Positions 1-8,694 are shown, numbered from the stretch's first letter. The stretch is DNA of 64,000 bases from Mycobacterium paraense (GCF_002101815.1 NZ_LQPM01000044.1:24755-88754); one strand, 5' to 3'. Translations and numbers: made by a program. The notes: a model not told the origin generated them from the letters alone.

Positions 1-1
1 C

Positions 2-643
2 ATCCCCGAGGGGCTGCTGAATTACCTTGCGCTGCTGGGCTGGGCGATCGCCGACGACCACGACCTGTTCAGCCTCGACGAAATGGTGGCCGCGTTCGAC
101 GTGGTGGACGTCAATTCCAACCCGGCCCGGTTCGACCAGAAGAAGGCCGACGCGCTGAACGCCGAGCACATCCGGATGCTCGACGCCGGCGACTTCGCGG
201 GCAGGCTGCGCGACTACTTCGACACGCACGGCCACCACACCGGCCTCGACGATGCCGGATTCGCCACGGCCGCCGAGCTGGTGCAGACGCGCATCGTCGT
301 CCTGGGCGACGCCTGGGACCTGCTGAAGTTCCTCAACGACGAGCAGTACGCGATCGACCCCAAGGCCGCCGCCAAGGAGCTCGGCCCGGACGGCATCGCG
401 GTGTTGGACGCGGCGCTGGCCGCGCTGGACGGCGTGCCGGCCTGGACCACGGCGGAGATCGAGGCCGCCCTCAAGGCCGCGCTCGTCGAGCGCCTGGGGC
501 TCAAACCGCGCAAGGCGTTCGGTCCGATCCGGGTCGCCGCGACGGGAACGACGATCAGCCCGCCGTTGTTCGAATCACTGGAGCTGCTGGGCCGCGACCG
601 CACCATGGCGCGGTTGCGGGCGGCGCGCGACGGCGCGGTCTAG
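2..643 (+). CDS. gltX: Glutamyl-tRNA synthetase, C-terminal part (5' end outside window)
   Basis: This is the C-terminal 213 residues of cytoplasmic glutamyl-tRNA synthetase, which loads glutamate onto tRNA-Glu (and onto tRNA-Gln in organisms that use the amidotransferase route, as mycobacteria do). The frame is open from the window edge and begins IPEGLLNYLALLGWAIADDH, the segment just before and around the KMSKS-loop region of class I GluRS. The rest is the helical anticodon-binding domain, ending RLRAARDGAV. The catalytic HIGH motif must lie upstream of the window. Its own substrate tRNA-Glu and tRNA-Gln genes follow within 330 bp, as in M. tuberculosis around Rv2992c. The identity is secure; only the start is missing. 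Confidence 0.93.
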   Translation: MPEGLLNYLALLGWAIADDHDLFSLDEMVAAFDVVDVNSNPARFDQKKADALNAEHIRMLDAGDFAGRLRDYFDTHGHHTGLDDAGFATAAELVQTRIVVLGDAWDLLKFLNDEQYAIDPKAAAKELGPDGIAVLDAALAALDGVPAWTTAEIEAALKAALVERLGLKPRKAFGPIRVAATGTTISPPLFESLELLGRDRTMARLRAARDGAV

Positions 644-749
644 GTTTTTGGTAGTCTGCACTGCGGTTTGCAAAGGCCGCCTGCGGTTGGCCACAGCGGT
701 TGCGGGAAACCCCGCAAAACCGTTGTGACCAGCGGTTTTAGGTCGCCAA

Positions 750-821
750 TGGGGTATGGTGTAATTGGCAACACAGCTGATTCTGGTTCAGCCATTCTAG
801 GTTCGAGTCCTGGTACCCCAG
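750..821 (+). tRNA. tRNA-Gln (anticodon CTG)
   Basis: A cloverleaf can be folded by eye. The acceptor arms TGGGGTA and TACCCCA pair, the anticodon stem GCTGA/TCAGC encloses loop TTCTGGT with anticodon CTG (reads CAG), and the T arm carries TTCGAGT. The next base is the discriminator G. No CCA is encoded. It sits directly upstream of tRNA-Glu. Confidence 0.95.
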
Positions 822-893
822 CAAAATCGCAGCACGGTCAGCGATTAGGTCGCCCTTCTGAGGTGAGCTATGCTGGCAGCTCGGATCGGTTCT

Positions 894-966
894 GGCCCCG
901 TCGTCTAGCGGCCTAGGACGCCGCCCTCTCACGGCGGTAGCGTGGGTTCGAATCCCATCGGGGCTA
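894..966 (+). tRNA. tRNA-Glu (anticodon CTC)
   Basis: The acceptor arms GGCCCCG and CGGGGCT pair, with one G-T pair at the end. The anticodon stem CCGCC/GGCGG encloses CTCTCAC with anticodon CTC (reads GAG), and the T loop is TTCGAAT with a discriminator A. It lies 72 bp after tRNA-Gln and close to gltX, the enzyme that charges it. Confidence 0.95.
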
Positions 967-972
967 CAAAAT

Positions 973-1485
973 CTATTGGCCGGTCCGCAGCGCGGCCGGC
1001 GCGGTCGATCCGCCCACCGGCATCTGCGGCAACCCGAGCTTGCGGTGATCCCACGAGCGCGCGCGGCGCGCGACGATGCGCACGCAGACCCGCTTGTTCA
1101 TCATCTGCTCGACGAAGGGCTTCATGTCGTCGGTGTAGGGGCCGGTGTAACGCTCGAAAACGCTGACCCCCACCCGGTGCGCGACGTCCGGATCGTCGAC
1201 GATCTCGGCGACGCCCTCGAAGGACACCCCACGCAGCGTGTCGTAGGTGTCGCCGTCCTCGATCAGGAAGCTCACCCGGGGATCCCGGGTCAGGTTGACC
1301 GCCTTCTGCGACTTGGCCTTGGTCTCGAGCCAGACCTCGCCGTCGACGACGGCGTACCACATCGCGGTCAGGTGCGGCTGCCCGTCGGGGCCGACGGTGG
1401 CCAGCGTGCCGGTGCGGCTCTTCACGACGAAGTCGGCGATCTCGTCTTCGGACATGACGATGCTCGCGCGCTGATTGGTTCCCAT
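973..1485 (-). CDS. Pyridoxamine 5'-phosphate oxidase-fold protein, probable F420/flavin-binding FDOR-B (Rv2991-like)
   Basis: A 170-residue split beta-barrel protein of the PNPOx-like superfamily. The stretch RTGTLATVGPDGQPHLTAMW is the typical N-terminal strand pair, and VWLETKAKSQKAVNLTRDPR is the cofactor-phosphate binding segment. By position (after gltX and the two tRNAs) it matches Rv2991, a member of the F420-dependent FDOR-B group; F420 binding is inferred, not visible. I chose the ATG at 1485 because the open frame upstream is low-complexity repeat DNA (the intergenic GTGTG repeats) and because residues from MGTNQRAS onward look like the family. The substrate is unknown. Confidence 0.8.
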   Translation of the reverse strand: MGTNQRASIVMSEDEIADFVVKSRTGTLATVGPDGQPHLTAMWYAVVDGEVWLETKAKSQKAVNLTRDPRVSFLIEDGDTYDTLRGVSFEGVAEIVDDPDVAHRVGVSVFERYTGPYTDDMKPFVEQMMNKRVCVRIVARRARSWDHRKLGLPQMPVGGSTAPAALRTGQ

Positions 1486-1495
1486 GGCGGTCAGT

Positions 1496-1675
1496 GTGTC
1501 AGGTTGCTTTTCGGTGTGCGTGCAGGGCGCCCTGAACGCACACTCGGCGCCCTGGATACACACTCGCCGCCGCGGTGATGCGTGAACCGGTGCGTGTGCA
1601 CTGGAGGCTTTTGTGTGTGCGCTGAAGGCGGGGAAAGTGCGATGTTGGCGCCCTGGACACACACGCGGCGCGGCG
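1496..1675. repeat. Intergenic cluster of GTGTG...GGC short repeats
   Basis: The gap between the PNPOx-like gene and the IclR gene contains several copies of a 16-17 bp motif, roughly AGTGTGNNCTGRAGGC, in both orientations: CGTGTGCACTGGAGGC at 1593-1608, TGTGTGCGCTGAAGGC near 1613-1628, and inverted copies such as GGCGCCCTGGATACACACT near 1548. Related motifs lie at about 50828, 52469 and 56171. The function is unknown. Confidence 0.6.
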
Positions 1676-1680
1676 CGCGA

Positions 1681-2382
1681 CTAAAGCCGGCGGGTGAGCG
1701 CTTCCGCGGCGGACAGCAGATCGGCGGCCCAGCGGGCCCCGGGGCGCCGGCCGATCCGGTCGACGGGTCCCGACACCGAGATCGCCGCGACGACCTCACC
1801 GCGGTTGTCGCGCACCGGCGCCGAGACGCTGGCCACACCGGGCTCGCGCTCGGCCACGCTTTGCGCCCAGCCGCGCCGGCGCACGTCGGCCAGCGTCCGG
1901 TCGGTGAATTTCGCCGCCGGCAGTACGGCTTTCTGCGTGGCGGCGTCGGCATAGGCGAGCAGCACCTTGGCCCCGGAGCCCGCCGTCATCGGCAACCGCG
2001 CGCCGACCGGAACCGTATCGCGAAGACCCGCAGCCGGTTCCAGGGCGGCCACGCAGACCCGCGAGGTGCCCTCGCGCCGATACAGCTGGATGCTCTCGCC
2101 GGTGGTCTCGCGCAGCGCGGGCAGCACCGCCGCGCTGGCGGCCAGCAGCGGGTCGTTGACCCGCGCCGCCAGTTCGCTTACCGCCGGACCCAGCCCCCAG
2201 CGCCCCGCGTCGTCGCGCGCGAGCAGCCGATGGACCTCGAGGGCGGCGGCCAGCCGGTAGGCGGTGGCCCTGGGCAGCCCGGTGCGCTCGCACAGTTCGG
2301 CCAGCCCGCAGGGGGATTCCGCGATGGTGTGCAGCACGACCACCGCTTTGTCCAGGACGCCGATGCCGCTATGCTGTCTCAT
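1681..2382 (-). CDS. IclR-family transcriptional regulator divergent from leuCD
   Basis: A 233-residue IclR-type repressor or activator. The N-terminal winged helix-turn-helix (about residues 5-65, with LAELCERTGLPRATAYRLAA as the recognition region) is followed by the IclR effector-binding domain (about 75-230, with the SVSGP segment near the end). It is divergent from leuC, with 63 bp between the two starts, and a perfect palindrome lies in that gap, so it most likely controls leuCD and itself. H37Rv has the equivalent Rv2989 in the same place. The effector is not known from the sequence; a leucine-pathway intermediate is a reasonable inference. Confidence 0.88.
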   Translation of the reverse strand: MRQHSGIGVLDKAVVVLHTIAESPCGLAELCERTGLPRATAYRLAAALEVHRLLARDDAGRWGLGPAVSELAARVNDPLLAASAAVLPALRETTGESIQLYRREGTSRVCVAALEPAAGLRDTVPVGARLPMTAGSGAKVLLAYADAATQKAVLPAAKFTDRTLADVRRRGWAQSVAEREPGVASVSAPVRDNRGEVVAAISVSGPVDRIGRRPGARWAADLLSAAEALTRRL

Positions 2383-2397
2383 AGGGAGATACTAGCG

Positions 2398-2412
2398 TCT
2401 CATATTATGAGA
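2398..2412. promoter_or_regulatory. Palindromic operator in the IclR-leuC gap
   Basis: The sequence TCTCATATTATGAGA is a perfect inverted repeat (7 bp arms, 1 bp centre). A further half-site TCTCATA lies about 20 bp away at the IclR start codon. Its location between divergent regulator and target genes makes it the probable IclR-family binding site; this is inference from symmetry and position. Confidence 0.65.
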
Positions 2413-2445
2413 AACGATGAAAGACCGAACAGAGGCGAATTCGAG

Positions 2446-3879
2446 ATGGGACCCGACAAACCGCGCACCCTGGCCGAAAAGGTCTGGGACGACCACGTTG
2501 TGGTGAGAGGCGGCGAAGCCGAACAGGCCGACGCCCCAGACCTGATCTACATCGATCTGCACCTGGTGCACGAGGTCACCAGCCCGCAGGCTTTCGATGG
2601 GCTCCGGTTGGCCGGCCGGCCGGTGCGACGCCCCGACCTGACGCTGGCCACCGAGGACCACAACGTGCCCACGGTCGACATCGACAAGCCGATCGCCGAC
2701 CCCATCTCGCGCACGCAGGTCGAGACGTTGCGGCGCAACTGCGCCGAATTCGGCGTCCGGCTCTACCCCATGGGCGACATCGATCAGGGCATCGTGCACG
2801 TCGTCGGCCCGCAATTGGGCCTCACCCAGCCGGGCATGACGATCGTCTGTGGCGATAGTCACACGTCCACCCACGGCGCATTTGGCGCGCTGGCCATGGG
2901 GATTGGCACCTCGGAGGTCGAGCACGTGCTGGCCACCCAGACCCTGCCGTTGCGCCCCTTCAAGACGATGGCGGTCAACGTCGACGGCACGCTGCCCGCC
3001 GGCGTCACCGCCAAGGACATCATCCTCGCTCTGATCGCGAAGATCGGCACCGGCGGTGGGCAGGGTCACGTCATCGAATACCGGGGCAGCGCCATCGAAT
3101 CGCTGTCCATGGAGGGCCGGATGACGGTCTGCAACATGAGCATCGAGGCCGGCGCCCGGGCGGGCATGGTGGCGCCGGACGAGACCACGTACGAATTCCT
3201 GCGCGGGCGCCCGCACGCGCCCACCGGCGCGCAGTGGGATGCCGCCGTCGAGTACTGGCAGCAGCTGCGCACCGATCCCGGCGCCGTCTTCGACACCGAG
3301 GTCTATCTCGACGCGGCCGCGCTGAGCCCGTTCGTCACGTGGGGGACGAATCCCGGCCAGGGGGTGCCCCTGGACGCGGCCGTGCCCGACCCCGAACTGA
3401 TCGGCGACGACGGCGAGCGGCAGGCCGCCGAGAAAGCCTTGGCGTACATGGACCTTCGGCCCGGGACGCCGATGCGCGATATCGGCGTCGACGCCGTGTT
3501 CGTCGGTTCTTGTACCAATGGTCGTATCGAAGACCTGCGCGCGGTGGCCGATGTGCTGCGCGGTCGCAAGGTCGCCGACGGGGTGCGAATGCTGGTCGTG
3601 CCCGGCTCCATGCGGGTGCGCGCGCAGGCCGAGGCCGAAGGGCTCGGCGAGATCTTCACCGCCGCCGGCGCCGAATGGCGTCAGGCGGGATGCTCGATGT
3701 GCCTGGGCATGAACCCCGATCAGCTTTCGCCGGGGGAGCGGTGCGCCGCGACGTCCAACCGCAACTTCGAAGGGCGGCAGGGCAAAGGCGGGCGCACGCA
3801 CCTGGTGTCGCCGGCCGTGGCCGCCGCGACCGCGGTGCGGGGCAGGCTGTCCGCGCCGGCCGACTTGCACTCCAACTGA
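2446..3879 (+). CDS. leuC: 3-isopropylmalate dehydratase large subunit
   Basis: This 477-residue [4Fe-4S] hydro-lyase subunit isomerises 2-isopropylmalate to 3-isopropylmalate with LeuD in leucine synthesis. The three cluster ligands are visible: Cys356 in GSCTNGR, and Cys416 and Cys419 in the CSMC motif. The N-terminal motifs PDLIYIDLHLVHEVTSPQAF and CGDSHTSTHGAFGALAMGIG are classic LeuC sequence. The start chosen is ATG 2446 (MGPDKPRTLAEKVWDDH), which agrees with the family; the frame is open much further upstream, but that part overlaps the divergent regulator. leuD follows after 19 bp, forming an operon probably controlled by the IclR regulator. Confidence 0.97.
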   Translation: MGPDKPRTLAEKVWDDHVVVRGGEAEQADAPDLIYIDLHLVHEVTSPQAFDGLRLAGRPVRRPDLTLATEDHNVPTVDIDKPIADPISRTQVETLRRNCAEFGVRLYPMGDIDQGIVHVVGPQLGLTQPGMTIVCGDSHTSTHGAFGALAMGIGTSEVEHVLATQTLPLRPFKTMAVNVDGTLPAGVTAKDIILALIAKIGTGGGQGHVIEYRGSAIESLSMEGRMTVCNMSIEAGARAGMVAPDETTYEFLRGRPHAPTGAQWDAAVEYWQQLRTDPGAVFDTEVYLDAAALSPFVTWGTNPGQGVPLDAAVPDPELIGDDGERQAAEKALAYMDLRPGTPMRDIGVDAVFVGSCTNGRIEDLRAVADVLRGRKVADGVRMLVVPGSMRVRAQAEAEGLGEIFTAAGAEWRQAGCSMCLGMNPDQLSPGERCAATSNRNFEGRQGKGGRTHLVSPAVAAATAVRGRLSAPADLHSN

Positions 3880-3898
3880 CTTCGAATCGAGGACGAAA

Positions 3899-4495
3899 AT
3901 GGAAGCCTTTCGCACCCACACGGGTATCGGCGTGCCGCTGCGGCGGTCGAATGTCGACACCGATCAGATCATTCCCGCCGCGTTTTTGAAGCGCGTTACC
4001 CGAACCGGTTTCGAGGACGGATTGTTCGCCACGTGGCGTTCGGATCCCTCATTCGTGCTCAATCTCAGCCCCTTTGACCGCGGCTCGGTTCTGGTCGCCG
4101 GGCCCGATTTCGGCACGGGTTCGTCGCGCGAGCATGCGGTGTGGGCGCTCATGGACTACGGGTTCCGGGTCGTCATCTCGTCTCGATTCGGTGACATTTT
4201 TCGGGGCAACGCCGGCAAGGCGGGCCTGCTGGCCGCAGAAGTTTCTCAGGACGGCGTGGAACTCCTTTGGAAGCTGATCGAGGGCAGTCCGGGCTTGGAA
4301 ATCACTGCCAATCTTCAAGATCGAAATATCACCGCCGGAACGACGGTGCTGCCGTTCAAGATTGACGACCACACGGCCTACCGACTGCTCGAGGGTCTCG
4401 ACGATATAGCCCTTACGCTGCGGAAACTCGACAACATCGAGGCCTTCGAGGCCGCGCGCCCGCAGTGGAAACCGCACACTTCGCCCGCCTCCTGA
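3899..4495 (+). CDS. leuD: 3-isopropylmalate dehydratase small subunit
   Basis: A 198-residue LeuD, the swivelling beta/alpha domain partner of LeuC. Recognisable motifs are the N-terminal NVDTDQIIPAAFLKRV and the GPDFGTGSSREHAVWALMDY segment that completes the substrate site, with GDIFRGNAGKAGLL further on. The length is normal for the family. It starts 19 bp after leuC and is almost certainly co-transcribed with it. The 214 bp that follow carry the hupB promoter. Confidence 0.97.
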   Translation: MEAFRTHTGIGVPLRRSNVDTDQIIPAAFLKRVTRTGFEDGLFATWRSDPSFVLNLSPFDRGSVLVAGPDFGTGSSREHAVWALMDYGFRVVISSRFGDIFRGNAGKAGLLAAEVSQDGVELLWKLIEGSPGLEITANLQDRNITAGTTVLPFKIDDHTAYRLLEGLDDIALTLRKLDNIEAFEAARPQWKPHTSPAS

Positions 4496-4629
4496 ACGGT
4501 CGATCGGGACGGATTTTCTTCTCGGTCGGCTAACTAAACCCGCCGATTTCGCGGTCGGGCCACCGGTCAAGGGCGGCAACCAGATTGCGAAAAGTTCCGC
4601 CGTTCGGTCGGCGAAATTGCGCGTGGCTC

Positions 4630-4659
4630 TTGGAAATTTGCTGGGTGAGGGTTTACCGT
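4630..4659 (+). promoter_or_regulatory. Possible sigma-70-type promoter for hupB
   Basis: TTGGAA at 4630-4635 and TACCGT at 4654-4659 are separated by 18 bp and lie about 50 bp before the hupB start. A direct repeat CCACTAG (4662 and 4690) lies between promoter and gene. This is only a motif match. Confidence 0.3.
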
Positions 4660-4709
4660 GTCCACTAGTCGGTTCCCAAAACGAGGACCACTAGCTTCGG
4701 AGGGTTTGG

Positions 4710-5354
4710 ATGAACAAAGCAGAGCTCATAGATGTGCTCACACAGAAATTGGGCTCGGACCGTCGGCAGGCGACCGCTGCCGTCGAGAATGTCGTCGACA
4801 CGATTGTGCGTGCGGTGCACAAGGGCGACAGCGTCACCATTACCGGGTTCGGTGTGTTCGAGCAGCGGCGGCGCGCGGCGCGCGTGGCCCGTAACCCGCG
4901 TACCGGCGAGACGGTAAAGGTAAAGCCGACATCGGTTCCCGCGTTCCGGCCCGGTGCCCAATTCAAAGCGGTTGTGTCTGGCGCGCAGCGCCTCCCGTCG
5001 GAAGGACCAGCAGTGAAGCGTGGTGTTGTGGCAGGCGGCGCAGTAAAGAAGGCCGCGAAGAAGGCTCCGGCCAAGAAGGCCGCGAGCAAGGCTCCGGCCA
5101 AGAAGGCCGCCGCCAAGAAGGCCCCCGCCAAGAAGGCCGCCGCCAAGAAGGCTCCGGCCAAGAAGGCTGCGGTGAAGAAGGCTCCCGCCAAGAAGGCCGC
5201 GGTGAAGAAGGCTCCCGCCAAGAAGACCGCCGCCAAGAAGGCTCCCGCCAAGAAGGCCGCGGTGAAGAGGGCGCCGGCCAAGAAGGCCGCGAGCAAGGCT
5301 CCGGCCCGCAAGGCTCCCGCCAAGAAGGCCACCGCGCGGCGCGGCCGCCGCTAA
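4710..5354 (+). CDS. hupB: HU-like nucleoid protein with lysine-rich repeat tail
   Basis: A 214-residue mycobacterial HupB. Residues 1-90 are a standard HU DNA-bending domain (MNKAELIDVLTQKLGSD..., with the DNA-binding arm RRAARVARNPRTGETVKVK). The C-terminal half is a histone H1-like tail of repeated PAKKAA/PAKKAAVKKA units, ending TARRGRR. The protein compacts DNA and in mycobacteria is also tied to iron control and cell-wall physiology. A good Shine-Dalgarno (GGAGGG) precedes ATG 4710. At DNA level the tail (about 5041-5335) is an imperfect tandem repeat, so its length may vary between strains. A strong terminator follows. Confidence 0.97.
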   Translation: MNKAELIDVLTQKLGSDRRQATAAVENVVDTIVRAVHKGDSVTITGFGVFEQRRRAARVARNPRTGETVKVKPTSVPAFRPGAQFKAVVSGAQRLPSEGPAVKRGVVAGGAVKKAAKKAPAKKAASKAPAKKAAAKKAPAKKAAAKKAPAKKAAVKKAPAKKAAVKKAPAKKTAAKKAPAKKAAVKRAPAKKAASKAPARKAPAKKATARRGRR

Positions 5355-5370
5355 GAAGTTCCGCTACGTG

Positions 5371-5411
5371 AATACCCTCCGGGGTGGCCGCAACGCCACC
5401 CGGAGGGTATT
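5371..5411. terminator. Bidirectional terminator between hupB and mutT1
   Basis: A long hairpin with arms AATACCCTCCGGGGTGGC and GCCACCCGGAGGGTATT (one bulged base) closes a 6-base loop. A and T runs at the two ends suit termination in both directions, matching the convergent hupB and mutT1 genes. Confidence 0.85.
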
Positions 5412-5417
5412 CGCGTG

Positions 5418-6359
5418 TCAGGCCCGCACGTTGGCGGCCAGCGCGCCGCCGATGTGGTCGGCCGACACCAGCCGGCCGCCGGATAGGGACAGCACCCACG
5501 TACTGCCCTTGTGGTTGCGGGATTTATCGGCGCGCACTCCGTCGCGTTCGCACCACCAGGCGATCAGGTCCGGAATCACCTTGCCCTGCGTGCAAATCAC
5601 CGGGGTGCCGCCCTCCTTGGCGATGTCGAGCATCCGGTGGCGGGCGCGCTTGGGGTTCTTCGCGTAGGACTCCTCGGTGAGGGCGGGTTCGTTGTGCACG
5701 GCGACACCGAGCTCCTCGGCGAGCGGTTCGACGGTCTGGTGACAGCGGAGCCGGTCGGCCGCGTACACGGCGGAGGCGCCGAAGGCGAGCAGTTGCGGCA
5801 CCAGGGCTTCGGCCTGCGCGCGCCCCCGCTTATCCAGCGGTCGTTTGGTGTCGTCGCCCTTGAACCGTGACTTCCTGCCCGCGGTGCCGTGCCGGACCAC
5901 CAGCACCGTCTGCGTGTCGGCAGGCTGTTTTGCGAAGTGGCGCAACATCTTTCGGTCGTGCGGGTAGGTGAGTCTGTCCTTGGCTTCGGCGAGCGGCAAC
6001 CAGACCAGTTCGTCGACCTCGTTGCCCGGCGTGAATTCGCCGCCGGTGCTGCGCGCGGTCCAGTAGTGAACCTTTTTGACGCCCTGCTCGATCGGGTAGC
6101 TCACCACGTCCAGCCGCCGGCCGAGGATGGCGCCGTGACCGGTCTCCTCGAGTACTTCTCGCACCGCCGCCACGGGCGCCGTCTCGCCGGGATCCACCTT
6201 GCCCTTGGGCAGCGACCAGTCGTCGTATCGGGGGCGATGGATGACGGCGACCTCGAGGCCGGGGTTGCCGTCATCCGCGGGTCGCCACAGCACGGCGCCC
6301 GCGGCGTACACGACCCGACTCCCCGAGCGCCGAGTGGCGGACGAGTTCTGGGTTGGCAA
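5418..6359 (-). CDS. mutT1: MutT1-type NUDIX hydrolase fused to a histidine phosphatase domain
   Basis: A 313-residue two-domain housecleaning enzyme. The N-terminal NUDIX domain (about residues 14-145) has the Nudix box GKVDPGETAPVAAVREVLEE followed by TG. The C-terminal domain (about 150-313) is a phosphoglycerate-mutase-like histidine phosphatase beginning LVVRHGTAG, with the RHG catalytic triplet. In mycobacteria MutT1 hydrolyses 8-oxo-guanine nucleoside di- and triphosphates, and dinucleoside polyphosphates, to limit mutagenesis. It lies 72 bp after ppk in the same direction, as in H37Rv (Rv2985 next to ppk1). Confidence 0.93.
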   Translation of the reverse strand: MPTQNSSATRRSGSRVVYAAGAVLWRPADDGNPGLEVAVIHRPRYDDWSLPKGKVDPGETAPVAAVREVLEETGHGAILGRRLDVVSYPIEQGVKKVHYWTARSTGGEFTPGNEVDELVWLPLAEAKDRLTYPHDRKMLRHFAKQPADTQTVLVVRHGTAGRKSRFKGDDTKRPLDKRGRAQAEALVPQLLAFGASAVYAADRLRCHQTVEPLAEELGVAVHNEPALTEESYAKNPKRARHRMLDIAKEGGTPVICTQGKVIPDLIAWWCERDGVRADKSRNHKGSTWVLSLSGGRLVSADHIGGALAANVRA

Positions 6360-6431
6360 CTCAACTCCTGCAGGTCAATTCGGCGAGGTACGCACGGCCG
6401 TGGGCGCGACCAGGAAAGCTACCACATCGCC

Positions 6432-8624
6432 TCAGGCGCTCCGATGCAGCTCCATCAGCGATTCCTGATGGTCGCGCACCGAGTGGCCGTCCCGCGGCGA
6501 CGCGATCCACTGGCCGTCGGCGCCGAGCTCCCAGCACCGGGTGGACGGGTTCAGCGCGGACTCGAACAAGTCGTCCAGGTACGCGGTGAGCCGGGGATCC
6601 TTGACCTGAACCAGCGCCTCGACGCGTCGGTCGAGGTTGCGGTGCATCATGTCGGCGCTGCCGATCCAGAACTCGTTGATGCGGTTGAAATGCATGATCC
6701 GCGAGTGCTCCAGGAATCGGCCGAGGATCGAACGCACCGAGATGTTCTCCGAAAAGCCTTCCGCGCCGGGGCGCAGCGCGCAGATGCCGCGCACCACGAT
6801 CTCCACCCGCACGCCGGCGCGGGAGGCGCGGTACAGCGCGTCGATGACCTGCTCGTCGACCAGAGCGTTCATCTTCATCCGGATCCGCCCGCCGCCGCTT
6901 TCGCGGTGCGCGGCGATCTCACGCTCGACGCGTTCGATGATGCCGGTGCGGATGCTGTGCGGTGCCACCAACAAATTGCGGTAGGACACCTTCCGCGAAT
7001 AGCCGGTGAGCGAATTGAACAGGTCCGTCAGGTCGGCGCCGATTTCCGGTGAGGCCGTGAGCAGGCCGACGTCCTCGTACAGCCGGGCCGTCTTGCCGTT
7101 GTAGTTGCCGGTCCCGATGTGGCAGTACCGGCGGATCGTTGGGCCCTCGCGGCGCACCACCAGGCAGGTCTTGCAGTGCGTCTTGAGTCCGACGTACCCG
7201 TACACCACGTGCACGCCCGCCTGCTCCAATGTGCGCGCCCAGCGAATGTTGGCCTGCTCGTCGAAGCGCGCCTTGATCTCCACCATTGCCACCACTTGCT
7301 TTCCGGCCTCGGCGGCGGCGATGAGCGCCCGGACGATCGGCGAGTCACCGGAGGTGCGGTACAGCGTCTGCTTGATGGCCAGCACGTTGGGATCGGCGGC
7401 GGCCTGCTCGATGAATCGCTGCACGCTGGTGGAGAACGATTCGTACGGATGATGAAGCAGCACATCGCCTTCGCGCAGCGTCGCGAAGATGCTCCGCGGT
7501 GTTTCGCGGTCGACGAAGGCGGGGCTGGTGGACGGAACGAAGGCCGGGTCTTTCAGCGCCGGCCGGTCCAGTCCGTAGATCTGCCACAACGACGACAGAT
7601 CGAGCAGGCCGGGCACCTCGATGACATCACCGGGATTGACGTCGAGCTCGCGCAGCAGCAACTCCAGCATGCTCTCGGTCATGTCGTCGGCGACCTCGAG
7701 CCGGACCGGCGAACCGAACCGGCGGCGCGCCAGCTCTCGCTCCAGCGCTTGCAGCAGGTCTTCGTCGCGGTCCTCTTCCACCTCGTAGTCGGCGTTGCGG
7801 GTGATGCGGAACGCGTGATGCTGCACGATCTCCATGCCCGGGAAGAGCACCGGCAGGAAGGCCGCGATCAGCTCTTCCATTGGCAGGTAGCGGATTATGG
7901 TGGGCCCCTCACCGCCCTCGGCATCGCCGCGGGTCTCGAGTTCGACGAAGCGATCGACGTTGTTGGGCACCTTGACGCGGGCGAAGTGCTGGCCGCCGTC
8001 CTCGGGCTGGCGCACCATGACCGCCAGGTTCAGACTCAGCCCGCTGACGAACGGGAAGGGGTGGGCGGGGTCGACGGCCAACGGCGTCAGGACCGGGAAG
8101 ACCTGCTCGTTGAAATACGTCGACAGTTCCTCGCGCTCCTCGGGTTCCAGATCGGCCCACGTGACGATGTGGATGCCTTCGGCGGCCAGCGCCGGCTCCA
8201 CGGAATCGAGGAACACGCGGGCGTGCCGGGTCGCGATCCGCTGGGTGTGCTCGCCGATGAGGGCCAGTTGCTCGCGCGGCGTGAGGCCGTCGGCCGAGCG
8301 CACGGACAGCCCCATCTCGTCGCGGCGCTTGAGGCCGGCCACCCGCACCATGTAGAACTCGTCGAGATTGGAAGCGAAGATCGCCAAGAACTTCGCGCGC
8401 TCCAGCAGCGGCAGCGAGTTGTCGTCCGCCAGCGCGAGCACGCGCGCGTTGAAGTCCAGCCAGCTCAGCTCCCGATTGAGGTAACGGTCCTCGGGCAGCG
8501 CGTCATCGATCGCGGCCTGGGTGGCGGCAGGAGGTGCGCCCACGGTCGAGTCGTCGGTTTGCCACGCGGATTCTTCGAGGCGCGCCTCGGCTTCGATTTC
8601 GGTCACCCTGCGATCATTGCTCAT
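6432..8624 (-). CDS. ppk: Polyphosphate kinase
   Basis: A 730-residue PPK1 that reversibly builds inorganic polyphosphate from ATP. The N-terminal region contains LSWLDFNARVLALADD, a PPK1 hallmark. The two phospholipase-D-like active-site histidines are seen in GLKTHCKTCLV (HxK) and FLEHSRIMHF, with CHIGTGNYNGKTARLYEDVG between them. I chose ATG 8624 (MSNDRRVTEIE), which matches the mycobacterial start, rather than an in-frame ATG 12 codons upstream. Polyphosphate feeds stringent and MprAB/SigE signalling in mycobacteria. mutT1 follows downstream. Confidence 0.96.
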   Translation of the reverse strand: MSNDRRVTEIEAEARLEESAWQTDDSTVGAPPAATQAAIDDALPEDRYLNRELSWLDFNARVLALADDNSLPLLERAKFLAIFASNLDEFYMVRVAGLKRRDEMGLSVRSADGLTPREQLALIGEHTQRIATRHARVFLDSVEPALAAEGIHIVTWADLEPEEREELSTYFNEQVFPVLTPLAVDPAHPFPFVSGLSLNLAVMVRQPEDGGQHFARVKVPNNVDRFVELETRGDAEGGEGPTIIRYLPMEELIAAFLPVLFPGMEIVQHHAFRITRNADYEVEEDRDEDLLQALERELARRRFGSPVRLEVADDMTESMLELLLRELDVNPGDVIEVPGLLDLSSLWQIYGLDRPALKDPAFVPSTSPAFVDRETPRSIFATLREGDVLLHHPYESFSTSVQRFIEQAAADPNVLAIKQTLYRTSGDSPIVRALIAAAEAGKQVVAMVEIKARFDEQANIRWARTLEQAGVHVVYGYVGLKTHCKTCLVVRREGPTIRRYCHIGTGNYNGKTARLYEDVGLLTASPEIGADLTDLFNSLTGYSRKVSYRNLLVAPHSIRTGIIERVEREIAAHRESGGGRIRMKMNALVDEQVIDALYRASRAGVRVEIVVRGICALRPGAEGFSENISVRSILGRFLEHSRIMHFNRINEFWIGSADMMHRNLDRRVEALVQVKDPRLTAYLDDLFESALNPSTRCWELGADGQWIASPRDGHSVRDHQESLMELHRSA

Positions 8625-8694
8625 TCCCGCTGGTGCTGCTAGCGCCCGACGGACATCCATCGGCCGTTGGCGCGCAGTTCACCGGTCGTACAGG

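Noticed and set aside
1582..2445. N-terminal extension of leuC to an upstream ATG
   Set aside because: The added 288 residues overlap the IclR gene antisense and do not resemble LeuC; ATG 2446 begins the conserved sequence.
2392..3960. Long open frame of 522 codons antisense to leuC
   Set aside because: It is a shadow frame created by high third-position GC in leuC; it has no domain, and leuC is unmistakable on the plus strand.
5041..5335. Independent repeat element inside hupB
   Set aside because: The tandem repeat encodes the known lysine-rich PAKKAA tail of mycobacterial HupB, so it is part of the gene.
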